DNA of 64,000 bases from Acetobacterium paludosum (GTDB lineage Bacteria > Bacillota > Clostridia > Eubacteriales > Eubacteriaceae), in NCBI RefSeq assembly GCF_008086595.1, contig NZ_RXYA01000006.1, positions 62,001-126,000 of the forward strand. Direction: 5' to 3'. The notes under the pieces are model-generated. The model was not told the DNA's origin. It searched no databases and worked only from the letters and a program-made list of their open reading frames with translations. The position numbers and the translations under genes are program-made. Of the stretch, positions 43,419 to 52,272 are shown piece by piece. Every line of letters starts with the position of its first letter. Positions within the stretch are counted from its first letter, which is position 1.

Positions 43419-44750
43419 ATGAATATTTGTATTATCGGAATGGGTATTCTGGGCATCACTTATGGTTCTATTTTATCGGATTCAGATGTCAATGTCATCT
43501 GTGTGGATACCGATGAGGAAACCATTAATATGCTGAAAGAAGGCGAAATGCCGATTTATGAACCTGGGCTTAGGGCGCTGACGGCGGCTTCAGAAGCGTC
43601 AGGTCGGTTGCGCTTTAGTTCAAATATTCAGGAAGCCATAAAAAAGAGTGAAATTATCTTTATCACATGTGAAGTACCGATCAATGCAGATAATGTCCCT
43701 GATTTGCGATTTATAAAGCCGATTGCTCAGAGTATTGGAAATCATATCGAAAATTATGTGATTGTGGTTATCAAATCGACGGTGCCGCCGGGAACCTGTC
43801 AGATCATTAAGCAGACAATCAAAACGGTGTTGGATGAGCGTGAAGCGGATATTCCTTTTGATGTCATCAGTAATCCGGATTTTGCCAGAAAAGGCTCCAT
43901 GATCAAAGATTGTCTGGTACCGGAAATGGTGGTCATCGGGTCGGAGTCTGATTCGGCAGTTGAATGCTTGAAAAATCTTTACGACAGCCTTCATGTGCAA
44001 GAAAAAAACTATGTCATAACAAATCCCCAAAGTGCGGAAATGATAAAATACGGAGTGAATGCCTTTTTGGCGATTAAACTTTCTTTTATCAATGAATTGG
44101 CTTTGCTGTGTGAAAATGCCAATGCTAACATCCTTGATGTTGCCCGGGGCATCGGCCGGGATTACCGAATCGGTCCGGAATATTTAGATGCCGGACCGGG
44201 GTACGGGGGAAGTGATTTGCCTAAGGATTCAAAAGCGCTGGTTGAGATTGCCAAAGCCTATGGCACCGAATTCAAGGTGCTTCAAGGTGCCATCGATGCG
44301 AATGAAACACAAAAAAATAAAATGGTTGAAAAAATTAAGCGTTCACTGGTAAACTTAGAAGGAAAAACAATTGGCGTTCTGGGGCTATCATATAAACCGG
44401 AAACTACAGACATGCGGGATGCCCCTTCGATTAATATCATTAAAGGTTTAGTCGAAGGAGGGGCCGCAATTCAAATTTACTGTCCGGAAGGCAACCGGGA
44501 GGCAAAATGGCGATTACATAACGAAAAAGATCAGATTACTTATTGTCATGATGTTTACGAAGCGGCTGATGGAGCGGATGCCCTGGTAATTATTACCAAT
44601 TGGCGAGAATTTAAAGGAATGGATCAACAACGGGTGAAACAGGTTATGAAAAATCGATATTTATTTGACTTAAGGAATATTTTTGGAGAAGAACCGCCGA
44701 AAGGCTTTATCTATTCAGGCTTGGGAATTCCCGAAATGGAGGTGAAGTAA
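43419..44750 (+). CDS. UDP-glucose/UDP-sugar dehydrogenase family protein lacking the catalytic cysteine
   Basis: 443 residues from ATG 43419 (AAGGAGGATAAAG upstream; the frame is open from 43389 without a ribosome site). NAD-binding GMGILGITYG at the start, the catalytic-domain lysine in FLAIKLSFINE, and the C-terminal GLSYKPETTDMRDAP are all as in UDP-glucose 6-dehydrogenase. The active-site loop normally reading GGSCFPKD is GGSDLPKD, so the thiohemiacetal-forming Cys is Asp266 (codon GAT at 44214). Without it the usual four-electron oxidation to the uronic acid should not work, so it may catalyse only a partial or different reaction. It lies directly before galU, which makes UDP-glucose. 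Confidence 0.85.
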   Translation: MNICIIGMGILGITYGSILSDSDVNVICVDTDEETINMLKEGEMPIYEPGLRALTAASEASGRLRFSSNIQEAIKKSEIIFITCEVPINADNVPDLRFIKPIAQSIGNHIENYVIVVIKSTVPPGTCQIIKQTIKTVLDEREADIPFDVISNPDFARKGSMIKDCLVPEMVVIGSESDSAVECLKNLYDSLHVQEKNYVITNPQSAEMIKYGVNAFLAIKLSFINELALLCENANANILDVARGIGRDYRIGPEYLDAGPGYGGSDLPKDSKALVEIAKAYGTEFKVLQGAIDANETQKNKMVEKIKRSLVNLEGKTIGVLGLSYKPETTDMRDAPSINIIKGLVEGGAAIQIYCPEGNREAKWRLHNEKDQITYCHDVYEAADGADALVIITNWREFKGMDQQRVKQVMKNRYLFDLRNIFGEEPPKGFIYSGLGIPEMEVK

Positions 44751-45620
44751 TTGAGCAAGATACGCAAAGCGGTTATTCCGGCAGCAGGTTTGGGAACACG
44801 GTTTTTACCGATCACCAAATCGGTGCCCAAAGAAATGCTACCGATCGTGGATAAACCGACCATTCAGTACATTATTGAAGAAATTGTCGCGTCAGGAATT
44901 GAAGAAATTCTGATCATTAACGGACGTAACAAAGAAAGTATCATTAATCATTTTGATAAGGTGCCAGAGCTTGAAGCTTTGCTCCGTGCCGGCGGAAAAA
45001 CGGCGGCTTTAGCGGAAGTGGAAGCCATTACCAAGATGGCCAAAATCTTTTCAGTGCGGCAGAAAGAGGCTAAGGGACTGGGTCATGCGGTGCTTTGTGC
45101 AAAGGAATTTGTCGGCAATGAACCGTTTGCCGTGGTGCTGGGGGATGACATTGTTTATAATGATGGCAAACCGGCATTGAAGCAAATGGTTGAGGTCTAT
45201 GAAACCTATGGGGCGTCGGTGATTGGTGTTCAGCAGGTGGCTCCGGACCAGGTGAATAAATATGGGATTGTTTCCGGGACAAAGGTCGGTGAACGGGTGC
45301 ATCGGGTAAATGATCTGGTTGAAAAACCGGCAATTGGAACGGCCCCTTCAACCATGGCCATTTTGGGACGCTACATTATTACGCCGGGGATTTTTGAAAT
45401 TTTGGAGCATACCGGTAAAGGTGCCGGCGGAGAAATCCAACTGACCGATGGGCTAAAAACATTGGCGACGATGGAAAAAATGTTCGCCTATGATTTCATC
45501 GGAAAGCGCTATGATGTCGGGGACAAGCTTGGTTTCTTGGAAGCGACGGTTGAATTTGGTTTAAGAGATCAGAAACTGGGGCCGGATTTCAGAAAATATC
45601 TGGAGACCTTAATGCGTTAG
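44751..45620 (+). CDS. galU: UTP-glucose-1-phosphate uridylyltransferase
   Basis: 289 residues; makes UDP-glucose from UTP and glucose 1-phosphate. KAVIPAAGLGTRFLPITKSVPKEMLPI is the nucleotide-binding start, followed by IQYIIEEIVASGIEEILIING, VVLGDDIV, and VEKP. TTG start at 44751, directly after the dehydrogenase stop, with GGAGGTGA as ribosome site. With phosphoglucomutase at 46153 it supplies activated glucose for envelope glycans. Confidence 0.95.
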   Translation: MSKIRKAVIPAAGLGTRFLPITKSVPKEMLPIVDKPTIQYIIEEIVASGIEEILIINGRNKESIINHFDKVPELEALLRAGGKTAALAEVEAITKMAKIFSVRQKEAKGLGHAVLCAKEFVGNEPFAVVLGDDIVYNDGKPALKQMVEVYETYGASVIGVQQVAPDQVNKYGIVSGTKVGERVHRVNDLVEKPAIGTAPSTMAILGRYIITPGIFEILEHTGKGAGGEIQLTDGLKTLATMEKMFAYDFIGKRYDVGDKLGFLEATVEFGLRDQKLGPDFRKYLETLMR

Positions 45621-45642
45621 CCCAAAAGTAATTTTTTGTTCG

Positions 45643-46100
45643 TCGGGGCGATCCATGATCGTCCGTGAACGTTTGGCTAAAAGATTGACGTTGGCGGGCG
45701 GGCAAGACCCGCCCCTACGGTATGATGAATGACGTTAATTTATAAAAACAGAAAAAGCAAATATGGGTTGGTAGGGGCGATCCATGATCGTCCGTGAACG
45801 TTTGGCTAAAAGCTTGACGCTGGTGGGCGGGCAAGACCCGCCCCTACGGTATGATGAACGACGTTAATTTATAAAAACAGAAAAAGCAAATATGGGTTGG
45901 TCGGGGCGATTGATAATCGCCCGTGAACGTTTGGCTAAAAGATTGACGTTGGCGGGCGGGCAAGACCCGCCCCTACGGTATGATGAATGACGTTAATTTA
46001 TAAAAACAGAAAAAGCAAATATGGGTTGGTAGGGGCGATCCATGATCGTCCGTGAACGTTTGGCTAAAAGATTGACGTTGGTGCGTGGAAAAGACCTGAC
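45643..46100. repeat. 129-bp tandem repeat array, 3.4 copies (dispersed repeat locus 3)
   Basis: Units begin at 45643, 45772, 45901 and 46030 (exactly 129 bp apart); the fourth decays after about 58 bases. Each unit holds GGGGCGATCCATGATCGTCC (or GATTGATAATCGCCC in unit 3), then GTGAACGTTTGGCTAAAAG, then the palindrome GGCGGGCAAGACCCGCCCC, TACGGTATGATGAA and an A-rich spacer. There is no coding potential. The array fills the whole 45621-46152 gap between galU and the phosphoglucomutase gene. Confidence 0.95.
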
Positions 46101-46152
46101 CCCGACAGGATTATCAGTTGTGTGATCTGCAGATGCAAGAAAGGAAACTACA

Positions 46153-47853
46153 ATGGATTATAAAAAAGCATATCAAGAATGGCTTAATCAAGCGGATTTA
46201 GACATGGCATTACGTCAGGAGCTGGAAGCTATTACGGATGAAAAAGAAATTGAAGACCGCTTTTATACCGAATTGGAATTTGGTACGGGCGGAATGCGTG
46301 GAAAAATGGCGGCCGGCACAAACCGGATGAATATCGTTATGATCGCCAAGGTAACCTACGGTTTAGGAAAGTATCTTTTAAACCTGGATCCGCAAAACTC
46401 GGAAAAGGGTGTCGCCATCGCTTATGATTCTAGAAATTTTTCTCGAACATTTGCTGAAACAGCAGCCGGGGTATTGGCGAAAATGGGCGTCAAAGCATAT
46501 CTTTTTGAGGAGCTTCGACCAACTCCAGAGCTGTCATTTGCAGTGCGCCATTTAAATGCCGCAGGGGGAATTGTGATTACCGCATCCCATAATCCCAAGG
46601 AGTACAACGGCTATAAAGTTTATGGCCCGGATGGGGGACAGATGGTTACCGCATCGGCGGATGCCCTGATTGCCGAGATAGAAAAGGTTAAGGCTGTTTT
46701 CGATATTCAAAAACTGACGTTAAAGGAAGGCCTGAGCCAGGGAAAAATTCAAATGGTCGGGGCAGAGATGGATGATGCGTTTACTAAAGCGGTAACATCG
46801 ATTTGTCATCCTAACCCGAATAGTCCCCTTAAAGTTGTCTATACACCCCTGCATGGTTCAGGAAACAAACCGGTACGTCGGGTTCTGGCCGAACTGGGCT
46901 ATCAGAACGTCATCGTCGTGCCGGAACAGGAACTGCCCGATGGCAATTTCACCACTGCTCCATATCCCAATCCGGAAGATCGTTCGGTCTTTACTTTAGC
47001 AATGGCTTTGGCCGATAAATGTAACGCGGATATTATCATTGGCACGGATCCGGATAGTGACCGGGTCGGCGTTGTGGGCAGAAATCCCAAAGGCGAGTTT
47101 GATGTTTTCACGGGGAATCAAACCGGCGCACTTTTAGTGGATTATTACCTCAAAACCCGTCCGGAATTGCCCAAAAATAAAGTGGTTATCAAAACCATTG
47201 TCACCAGTGAGCTTGGCGGCGTTGTGGCAAAAAGCTATGGTGCCAATGTGGTGGATGTTCTAACGGGGTTTAAATATATCGGGGAATGTATGACTGAGTA
47301 TGAAAAAACCGGGGAATACACTTTTGCTTTTGGTTATGAAGAAAGCTATGGCTATCTGGCGGGGAATTACGCCCGGGATAAGGATGCGGTGGTGGCTTCG
47401 GCGCTGGTTTGTGAAATGGCGGATTATTATGAAAAACAGGGACTCACGCTTTATGAAGCATTGATTGCGTTATATGAAAAACATGGGTATTTTATTGAAG
47501 ATGTGATGGCTTTAACTCTTGAAGGAATTGCAGGCAAGGCCAAAATTATTGAAATTATGAATAAATTCCGCAAGGTGAAACTGACTGGTTTTGCTAATGC
47601 CCAATTGTTAAAATTCAATGATTACGAAGCAAGTGTCAGCCGGGATTTAACCACCGGTCGGGAAGCAGTGATTGATCTTCCTAAATCGAATGTTTTGAAA
47701 TTTATTTTTGATGATTATTCCTGGTTTGCTCTTCGTCCATCAGGGACAGAACCGAAGTTGAAAATATATTTTTCAGTTACCGGAAAAACAGAAGAAGAAG
47801 CAACCACGAAGAAAGACCTGTTGAAAAAAATAGTAACAGATTTAACTGAATAG
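46153..47853 (+). CDS. pgm: Phosphoglucomutase (alpha-D-phosphohexomutase family)
   Basis: 566 residues; interconverts glucose 6-phosphate and glucose 1-phosphate. The active-site phosphoserine is in GIVITASHNPKEYNGYK, the magnesium loop is GTDPDSDRVG, the sugar-binding loop is GYEESYGYL, and the phosphate-binding loop is RPSGTEPKLKIY. The N-terminal TELEFGTGGMRGKM is typical of the PgcA-like subgroup. Its product feeds GalU (UDP-glucose) and RfbA (dTDP-glucose) encoded nearby. Flanked on both sides by tandem repeats. Confidence 0.94.
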   Translation: MDYKKAYQEWLNQADLDMALRQELEAITDEKEIEDRFYTELEFGTGGMRGKMAAGTNRMNIVMIAKVTYGLGKYLLNLDPQNSEKGVAIAYDSRNFSRTFAETAAGVLAKMGVKAYLFEELRPTPELSFAVRHLNAAGGIVITASHNPKEYNGYKVYGPDGGQMVTASADALIAEIEKVKAVFDIQKLTLKEGLSQGKIQMVGAEMDDAFTKAVTSICHPNPNSPLKVVYTPLHGSGNKPVRRVLAELGYQNVIVVPEQELPDGNFTTAPYPNPEDRSVFTLAMALADKCNADIIIGTDPDSDRVGVVGRNPKGEFDVFTGNQTGALLVDYYLKTRPELPKNKVVIKTIVTSELGGVVAKSYGANVVDVLTGFKYIGECMTEYEKTGEYTFAFGYEESYGYLAGNYARDKDAVVASALVCEMADYYEKQGLTLYEALIALYEKHGYFIEDVMALTLEGIAGKAKIIEIMNKFRKVKLTGFANAQLLKFNDYEASVSRDLTTGREAVIDLPKSNVLKFIFDDYSWFALRPSGTEPKLKIYFSVTGKTEEEATTKKDLLKKIVTDLTE

Positions 47854-48070
47854 GATCGTAGGGGCGACCCATGATCGCCCGTGGATGTTGGTTTTAAAGA
47901 TTAGCGTAGTCGGACGGGCAAGGTCCGCCCCTACAGGACCAAATGACATTAATTTATGATATGCAGAAAAAACAAACATAGGATCGTAGGGGCGATCAAT
48001 GATCGCCCGTGGACGTTGGTTTTAAAGCTTGACGTAGTCGGGCGGGCAAAGTCCGCCCCGACAGTATGAT
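47852..48070. repeat. 128-bp tandem repeat, two copies (dispersed repeat locus 4)
   Basis: AGGATCGTAGGGGCGA starts at 47852 and 47980. Each unit has GGGGCGACCC/TCAATGATCGCCC, GTTGGTTTTAAAG, and GGGCAAGGTCCGCCCC-type arms, clearly the same family as at 45643 but diverged and with a different linker. Confidence 0.9.
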
Positions 48071-48087
48071 GAAATATGTTATTTAAT

Positions 48088-48124
48088 AAAGGCAGCATCC
48101 CGAAGTTTTGGGATGCTGCCTTTT
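48088..48124. terminator. Terminator between pgm and the convergent LCP gene
   Basis: AAAGGCAGCATCCC (48088-48101) pairs with GGGATGCTGCCTTT (48110-48123), with T-runs better on the plus strand; it probably serves both directions. Confidence 0.9.
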
Positions 48125-48142
48125 AGTAAGTTCATTTATAAA

Positions 48143-49678
48143 TTAATTGACTGTGTCAGTGGAGGAGCTGCCTCCTGAAGAGGAACCAGAACCGGTTGAG
48201 CCGGAGCTGGAAGATCCTGAGTCGGTGGAACCTGAACTGGAAGAATCCGAACCGGTTGAGCCGGAGCTAGAAGATCCTGAGCCGGTGGAACCCGAGCTGG
48301 AAGAATCCGAACCGGTCGATCCCGAGCTGGAAGAATCCGAACCGGTCGATCCAGAGCTGGAAGACCCAGAGTTAGAGTAGTCCGAGCTGGATGATCCGGA
48401 ACTAGAACCCGAGCTGGAGGTCCCAGAACTAGTACCAGAGCTGGAAGAACCAGAACTTGAATCATTCGAGTAGGAAGACGTATTATCATAGGTGCTATCC
48501 GAGGTGGTTGATTCGGTATAAGTTGAGGACGACCCGGTGCTGGCATAGGCGGCAATGGCAGAACTTATTTCGTCCACAGTATCTGATGGTACATAAGCGG
48601 TATAGGTACTTGCGTTGGAACCAGTGGTTCCGGTGGTTCCGGTGGTTCCGGTGGTTCCAGTGGTTCCAGTGGTTCCAGTGGTTCCAGTGGTTCCGGTAGT
48701 ACCCGTTGTACCAGTGGCTGTTGTCGGTCCGTAAATAAACGCATGAAGCGCAATAACGTTATCGGAAAGGGTATTTGGCACCACATAAGAAACACTGTTT
48801 ATCATGGTATTTTTAACAAAGGCATCAGTCGGTAATCTAAATTCCAAAAATTGCTTGTCGGGAGAGCCTAAAAAGGCTTTCGCGTAAGTGGTTATTTCAT
48901 TAATTGAAAGGGTGGTTTTTATATAGGGATAGATTTTGCTGATCAGGTTTACCCCGTTTAAAATATCAATGTTAAAGGCTTTTTTGGCAATCTGTCCGAC
49001 AACCTCGCGCTGACGTTCGGTTCGATGGTAGTCATCATCACTGTATCGATTACGGGCATAGGCCAAGGCCTGAACGCCGGTCACGGTTTGAATACCGGTC
49101 GTGGTAAGATAGGGGTCTGCTTTGCCAACTTTGTCATTAACATCATCAATATACTTGTTGGTCCATTCAAGCACATTTTGATCCAGTACATTAATCTCAA
49201 CTCCGCCTAAGGCATCAACCGTGTCGACCATGGCATCAAAATTGACAACCACATAATCGGTAATATTAAGATCAAAATTCTGGTTTAAGGTTTTAACGGC
49301 AAGCTCCGGGCCGCCATAGGCATAAGCTGCGTTGATCTTATCATAACTTTGATTGGTCGTTTTCGTTGCTGGAATCTGAACCAATAAATCACGCATAATA
49401 GAGGTTACTTTTATGTTTCCATTTCTAAAATCCATTGACACAATCATAATTGTATCTGATCGGTCACCATCAATGTCACTTCGTCCATCGATACCAAAGA
49501 CTGCGATATTGACGGTGTCAATATCTAAATTATTATTCACATTTAATTGTGATTCATCCAGTTGGGGTTCTGCGACCATTTCATTGATTTTGCTGAGCGT
49601 GTTAAAGCCGTAGACTATTCCGGTGCCAATAAGGGAGGCAATCAAGAAAAGTATGACTAGAATTATTTTCTTTTTCAT
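48143..49678 (-). CDS. LytR-CpsA-Psr (LCP) family cell-wall glycopolymer ligase with repetitive tail
   Basis: 511 residues from the ATG at 49678 (AAAGGA upstream; an in-frame start at 49717 is less supported). One N-terminal membrane helix (about 4-24), then the LCP catalytic domain (about 60-260) with VNIAVFGIDGR, DRSDTIMIVSMD, SIMRDLLVQIP, and RNRYSDDDYHRTERQREVV. LCP enzymes move lipid-linked glycopolymers onto peptidoglycan. After residue 320 come a Thr-Thr-Gly run (DNA 48617-48712, 9-base repeats) and, from about 395, over 110 residues almost wholly Ser, Gly, Asp and Thr. Such a tail is unusual for LCP proteins. It stands opposite to, and divergent from, the rfb genes, whose polymers it may attach. 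Confidence 0.88.
   Translation of the reverse strand: MKKKIILVILFLIASLIGTGIVYGFNTLSKINEMVAEPQLDESQLNVNNNLDIDTVNIAVFGIDGRSDIDGDRSDTIMIVSMDFRNGNIKVTSIMRDLLVQIPATKTTNQSYDKINAAYAYGGPELAVKTLNQNFDLNITDYVVVNFDAMVDTVDALGGVEINVLDQNVLEWTNKYIDDVNDKVGKADPYLTTTGIQTVTGVQALAYARNRYSDDDYHRTERQREVVGQIAKKAFNIDILNGVNLISKIYPYIKTTLSINEITTYAKAFLGSPDKQFLEFRLPTDAFVKNTMINSVSYVVPNTLSDNVIALHAFIYGPTTATGTTGTTGTTGTTGTTGTTGTTGTTGTTGTTGSNASTYTAYVPSDTVDEISSAIAAYASTGSSSTYTESTTSDSTYDNTSSYSNDSSSGSSSSGTSSGTSSSGSSSGSSSSDYSNSGSSSSGSTGSDSSSSGSTGSDSSSSGSTGSGSSSSGSTGSDSSSSGSTDSGSSSSGSTGSGSSSGGSSSTDTVN
48190..48712. repeat. Coding tandem repeats in the LCP protein tail
   Basis: Two arrays in the LCP gene: GGTTCCGGT/GGTTCCAGT 9-base units at about 48617-48712, and longer units of the type GAGCTGGAAGAATCCGAACC about 30 bases apart at 48200-48370. 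All unit lengths are multiples of three, so slippage changes protein length without frameshift. Confidence 0.85.
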
Positions 49679-49843
49679 AAAGATTCCTTTCGCTTTACGA
49701 GTTAAAATCATATACACTACATAATAACATAAACTTGCTTAAAAAAACATTGAATAATAAAGGGAGACGATAAATATTTAATCGAAAAGATCATTTTAAA
49801 TCGCTAAGATTATCTTAAGAATGAGAATGAATCTAGAAAAAAA

Positions 49844-49872
49844 TAGACTTTTAAGAGAATATCGAGTATAAT
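49844..49872 (+). promoter_or_regulatory. Sigma-A promoter of the rfb operon
   Basis: TAGACT (49844-49849), 17 bases, TATAAT (49867-49872), 58 bases before the rfbD start. A palindrome TAAGAT-T-ATCTTA sits about 30 bases upstream of the -35 and could be an operator. Confidence 0.7.
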
Positions 49873-49929
49873 GACAATGAATTTTTATGGCTAAAAAAGT
49901 TAAAAAAGAACAATGAAATCAGGTGAATT

Positions 49930-50790
49930 ATGAAAGTATTATTAACAGGTTCAAACGGTCAACTTGGTAGGGAACTCACGCAGCAGCTTAAAGAAAAAGA
50001 AATAGCTTTTGTGGGATATGATATTCCGGAGTTTGACATTACTGATAAAGAAAAGATTGCCGATATTATTGATAAAGAGCAGCCGACCGTTATTATTAAC
50101 TGCGGTGCTATGACGAATGTAGATGGCTGTGAAACCCAGAAAGAAATGGCCATGGCAATCAATGCCATGGGACCGAAATATTTAGCGGAAATTGCCCGAG
50201 CTAAGGATATTGTGCTGGTACAGGTTTCAACCGATTACGTGTTTGACGGAGCGGGGATATTGGAAAACGGGTCTTTGCGGCCTTATGTCGAAACAGATGC
50301 GATTGATCCTCTGACGGTCTACGGCGAAAGCAAAGCCGCCGGAGAAAAAGCGGTTGCGGAAATTGCGCCGAAGTATTTTATTATTCGGACCGCCTGGCTA
50401 TACGGAGACGGCAAGAATTTTGTAAAAACCATGCTGGATCTTGCCTCGAAGCATCCAAAGCTCACGGTTGTGAATGATCAGGTTGGTTCACCAACGAGCA
50501 CGGTGGATTTGGCGGCGGCGATTATTGATTTGATTCAGACCGATCATTACGGACTTTATCACGGGACTTGTGAGGGACAGTGCAGCTGGTATGATTTTGC
50601 CTTGGAAATTTTCAGATTGTCGGGGATTGATATTCCGGTGGAACCCGTCACTTCAGAGCAATTTATTAGTCCGACTCCCCGTCCCAAATATTCGGTATTA
50701 GACAATAAAAAACTGAAAGATTTGAAGATGAATCATTTCAGACCATGGCAAGAGTCTTTAGTGGAATATCTGAAAAAATTGAACGCATAA
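49930..50790 (+). CDS. rfbD: dTDP-4-dehydrorhamnose reductase
   Basis: 286-residue short-chain dehydrogenase; last step of dTDP-L-rhamnose synthesis. [16 protein letters not shown] is the NADPH site, [11 protein letters not shown] and the [10 protein letters not shown] (YxxxK) motif hold the catalytic residues, and [16 protein letters not shown] is typical of RfbD/RmlD. It comes first in an rfbDACB cluster. The stop is 19 bases before rfbA. Confidence 0.95.
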   Translation: MKVLLTGSNGQLGRELTQQLKEKEIAFVGYDIPEFDITDKEKIADIIDKEQPTVIINCGAMTNVDGCETQKEMAMAINAMGPKYLAEIARAKDIVLVQVSTDYVFDGAGILENGSLRPYVETDAIDPLTVYGESKAAGEKAVAEIAPKYFIIRTAWLYGDGKNFVKTMLDLASKHPKLTVVNDQVGSPTSTVDLAAAIIDLIQTDHYGLYHGTCEGQCSWYDFALEIFRLSGIDIPVEPVTSEQFISPTPRPKYSVLDNKKLKDLKMNHFRPWQESLVEYLKKLNA

Positions 50791-50809
50791 TTTAAGGAAA
50801 GAGGCAATC

Positions 50810-51679
50810 ATGAAAGGTATTATATTAGCTGGAGGTTCCGGCACACGACTTTATCCCATTACTCGGGCGGTATCAAAACAATTGTTACCTGTTTACGATA
50901 AACCGATGATTTATTATCCTCTGGCAACACTGATGCTGGCAGGGATTAGAGACATTTTAATTATTTCAACCCCCATTGATCTTCCCATGTTTGAACGACT
51001 TTTTGGCACTGGTGAAGAATTGGGATTGAATTTTTCTTATGAAGTTCAGGAAGCCCCTAATGGCTTGGCGGAAGCCTTCATTATTGGTGAAAAATTTATT
51101 GGTGATGATAAGGTTGCCCTTGTATTGGGCGACAATATTTTTTACGGACACGGATTCACCGGAGCCATTCGTAAGGCTGCTGAATTGGCAGAGGGGGCCG
51201 TTATTTTCGGGTATCCGGTTACCGATCCGGAACGCTATGGCGTGGTTGAGTTTGCGGAAGATGGCACCGTTCTTTCGATAGAGGAAAAACCGGAGATGCC
51301 AAAATCTCATTTCGCCGTTCCGGGGCTTTATTTTTACGACAATAAGGTTATTGAAATTGCTAAAAATATTAAACCATCACCACGCGGTGAATTAGAAATT
51401 ACAACGGTTAACGAAACTTATCTAAAACAGGGAAATCTAAAGGTTGAACTTTTTGGACGAGGAATGGCATGGCTTGATACGGGAACTCACGACAGTTTAA
51501 TTGAAGCATCCAACTTTGTTGAAACCATTCAAAAACGGCAGGGGCTTTATGTGGCGTGTATTGAAGAAATTGCCTATCGACATAAATTTATCAATCAAGA
51601 TCAGTTATTGAAGCTGGCTGAACCGTTAAAGAAAACAGCCTATGGCCAATACCTGATTCAATGTACAAAAGAAAAGTAG
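50810..51679 (+). CDS. rfbA: Glucose-1-phosphate thymidylyltransferase
   Basis: 289 residues; joins dTTP and glucose 1-phosphate, the first step to dTDP-rhamnose. [37 protein letters not shown] is the classic RmlA start (nucleotide-binding loop), with [10 protein letters not shown] and [20 protein letters not shown] downstream. Ribosome site AAAGGAAAGAGG. It overlaps nothing; rfbC begins 9 bases after. Confidence 0.96.
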   Translation: MKGIILAGGSGTRLYPITRAVSKQLLPVYDKPMIYYPLATLMLAGIRDILIISTPIDLPMFERLFGTGEELGLNFSYEVQEAPNGLAEAFIIGEKFIGDDKVALVLGDNIFYGHGFTGAIRKAAELAEGAVIFGYPVTDPERYGVVEFAEDGTVLSIEEKPEMPKSHFAVPGLYFYDNKVIEIAKNIKPSPRGELEITTVNETYLKQGNLKVELFGRGMAWLDTGTHDSLIEASNFVETIQKRQGLYVACIEEIAYRHKFINQDQLLKLAEPLKKTAYGQYLIQCTKEK

Positions 51680-51687
51680 GAGAGAAT

Positions 51688-52254
51688 ATGGCAAAAATTA
51701 ATGTAATAGAAACAAAAATCAAAGGCCTGGTTATTATAGAACCCTCTGTTTTTGGGGATGAACGCGGTTATTTTATGGAAACCTATAATGAAGAAGAATT
51801 TCATAAAGTTGGATTGACCATGCGGTTTGTCCAGGATAATGAATCGAAATCAAGCAAAGGTGTGCTTAGAGGCCTTCATTTTCAACGGAAATTCTGTCAG
51901 GGAAAATTGGTTCGGGCAACCAGAGGCGAAGTATTTGATGTCGCTGTTGATCTTCGGGAGGGTTCGCCAACTTATGGACAATGGGCAGGCGTGACTTTAA
52001 CGGAAGAAAATAAAAAAATGTTTTATGTGCCGGAAGGCTTTGCCCATGGTTTTTTGGTCTTGTCTGATGAAGCGGTGTTTAATTATAAATGCACCAATCT
52101 TTATGCCCCGGAATATGATGGCGGGATCCGCTGGAATGATCCGGAAGTTGGCATAGAATGGCCGCTCGATGGAATCGGAGATCTTTTGCTTTCGGAAAAG
52201 GATACAAAACTTCCGTTTTTAAGAGAAATCAAAGACACGTTAAGATTTGAATAA
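51688..52254 (+). CDS. rfbC: dTDP-4-dehydrorhamnose 3,5-epimerase
   Basis: 188 residues from ATG 51688, chosen for the TAGGAGAGA ribosome site; the upstream in-frame ATG at 51661 lies inside rfbA and lacks one. Cupin-fold epimerase: GLVIIEPSVFGDERGYFMETYN, the catalytic His in VLRGLHFQ, VDLREGSPTYGQW, and the catalytic Tyr region. The PEGFAHGFLVLS motif is intact. Confidence 0.95.
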   Translation: MAKINVIETKIKGLVIIEPSVFGDERGYFMETYNEEEFHKVGLTMRFVQDNESKSSKGVLRGLHFQRKFCQGKLVRATRGEVFDVAVDLREGSPTYGQWAGVTLTEENKKMFYVPEGFAHGFLVLSDEAVFNYKCTNLYAPEYDGGIRWNDPEVGIEWPLDGIGDLLLSEKDTKLPFLREIKDTLRFE

Positions 52255-52272
52255 GGATAGAATGGAGTAAAA

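Noticed and set aside
45643-46100. Possible CRISPR array
   Set aside because: The unit is a continuous 129-bp tandem repeat without unique spacers, and there are no cas genes in the window.
48147-48699. Open frames rich in Pro-Glu and Trp-Phe on the plus strand
   Set aside because: They are translations of the repeat DNA of the LCP tail in the wrong direction; composition follows the DNA repeats.
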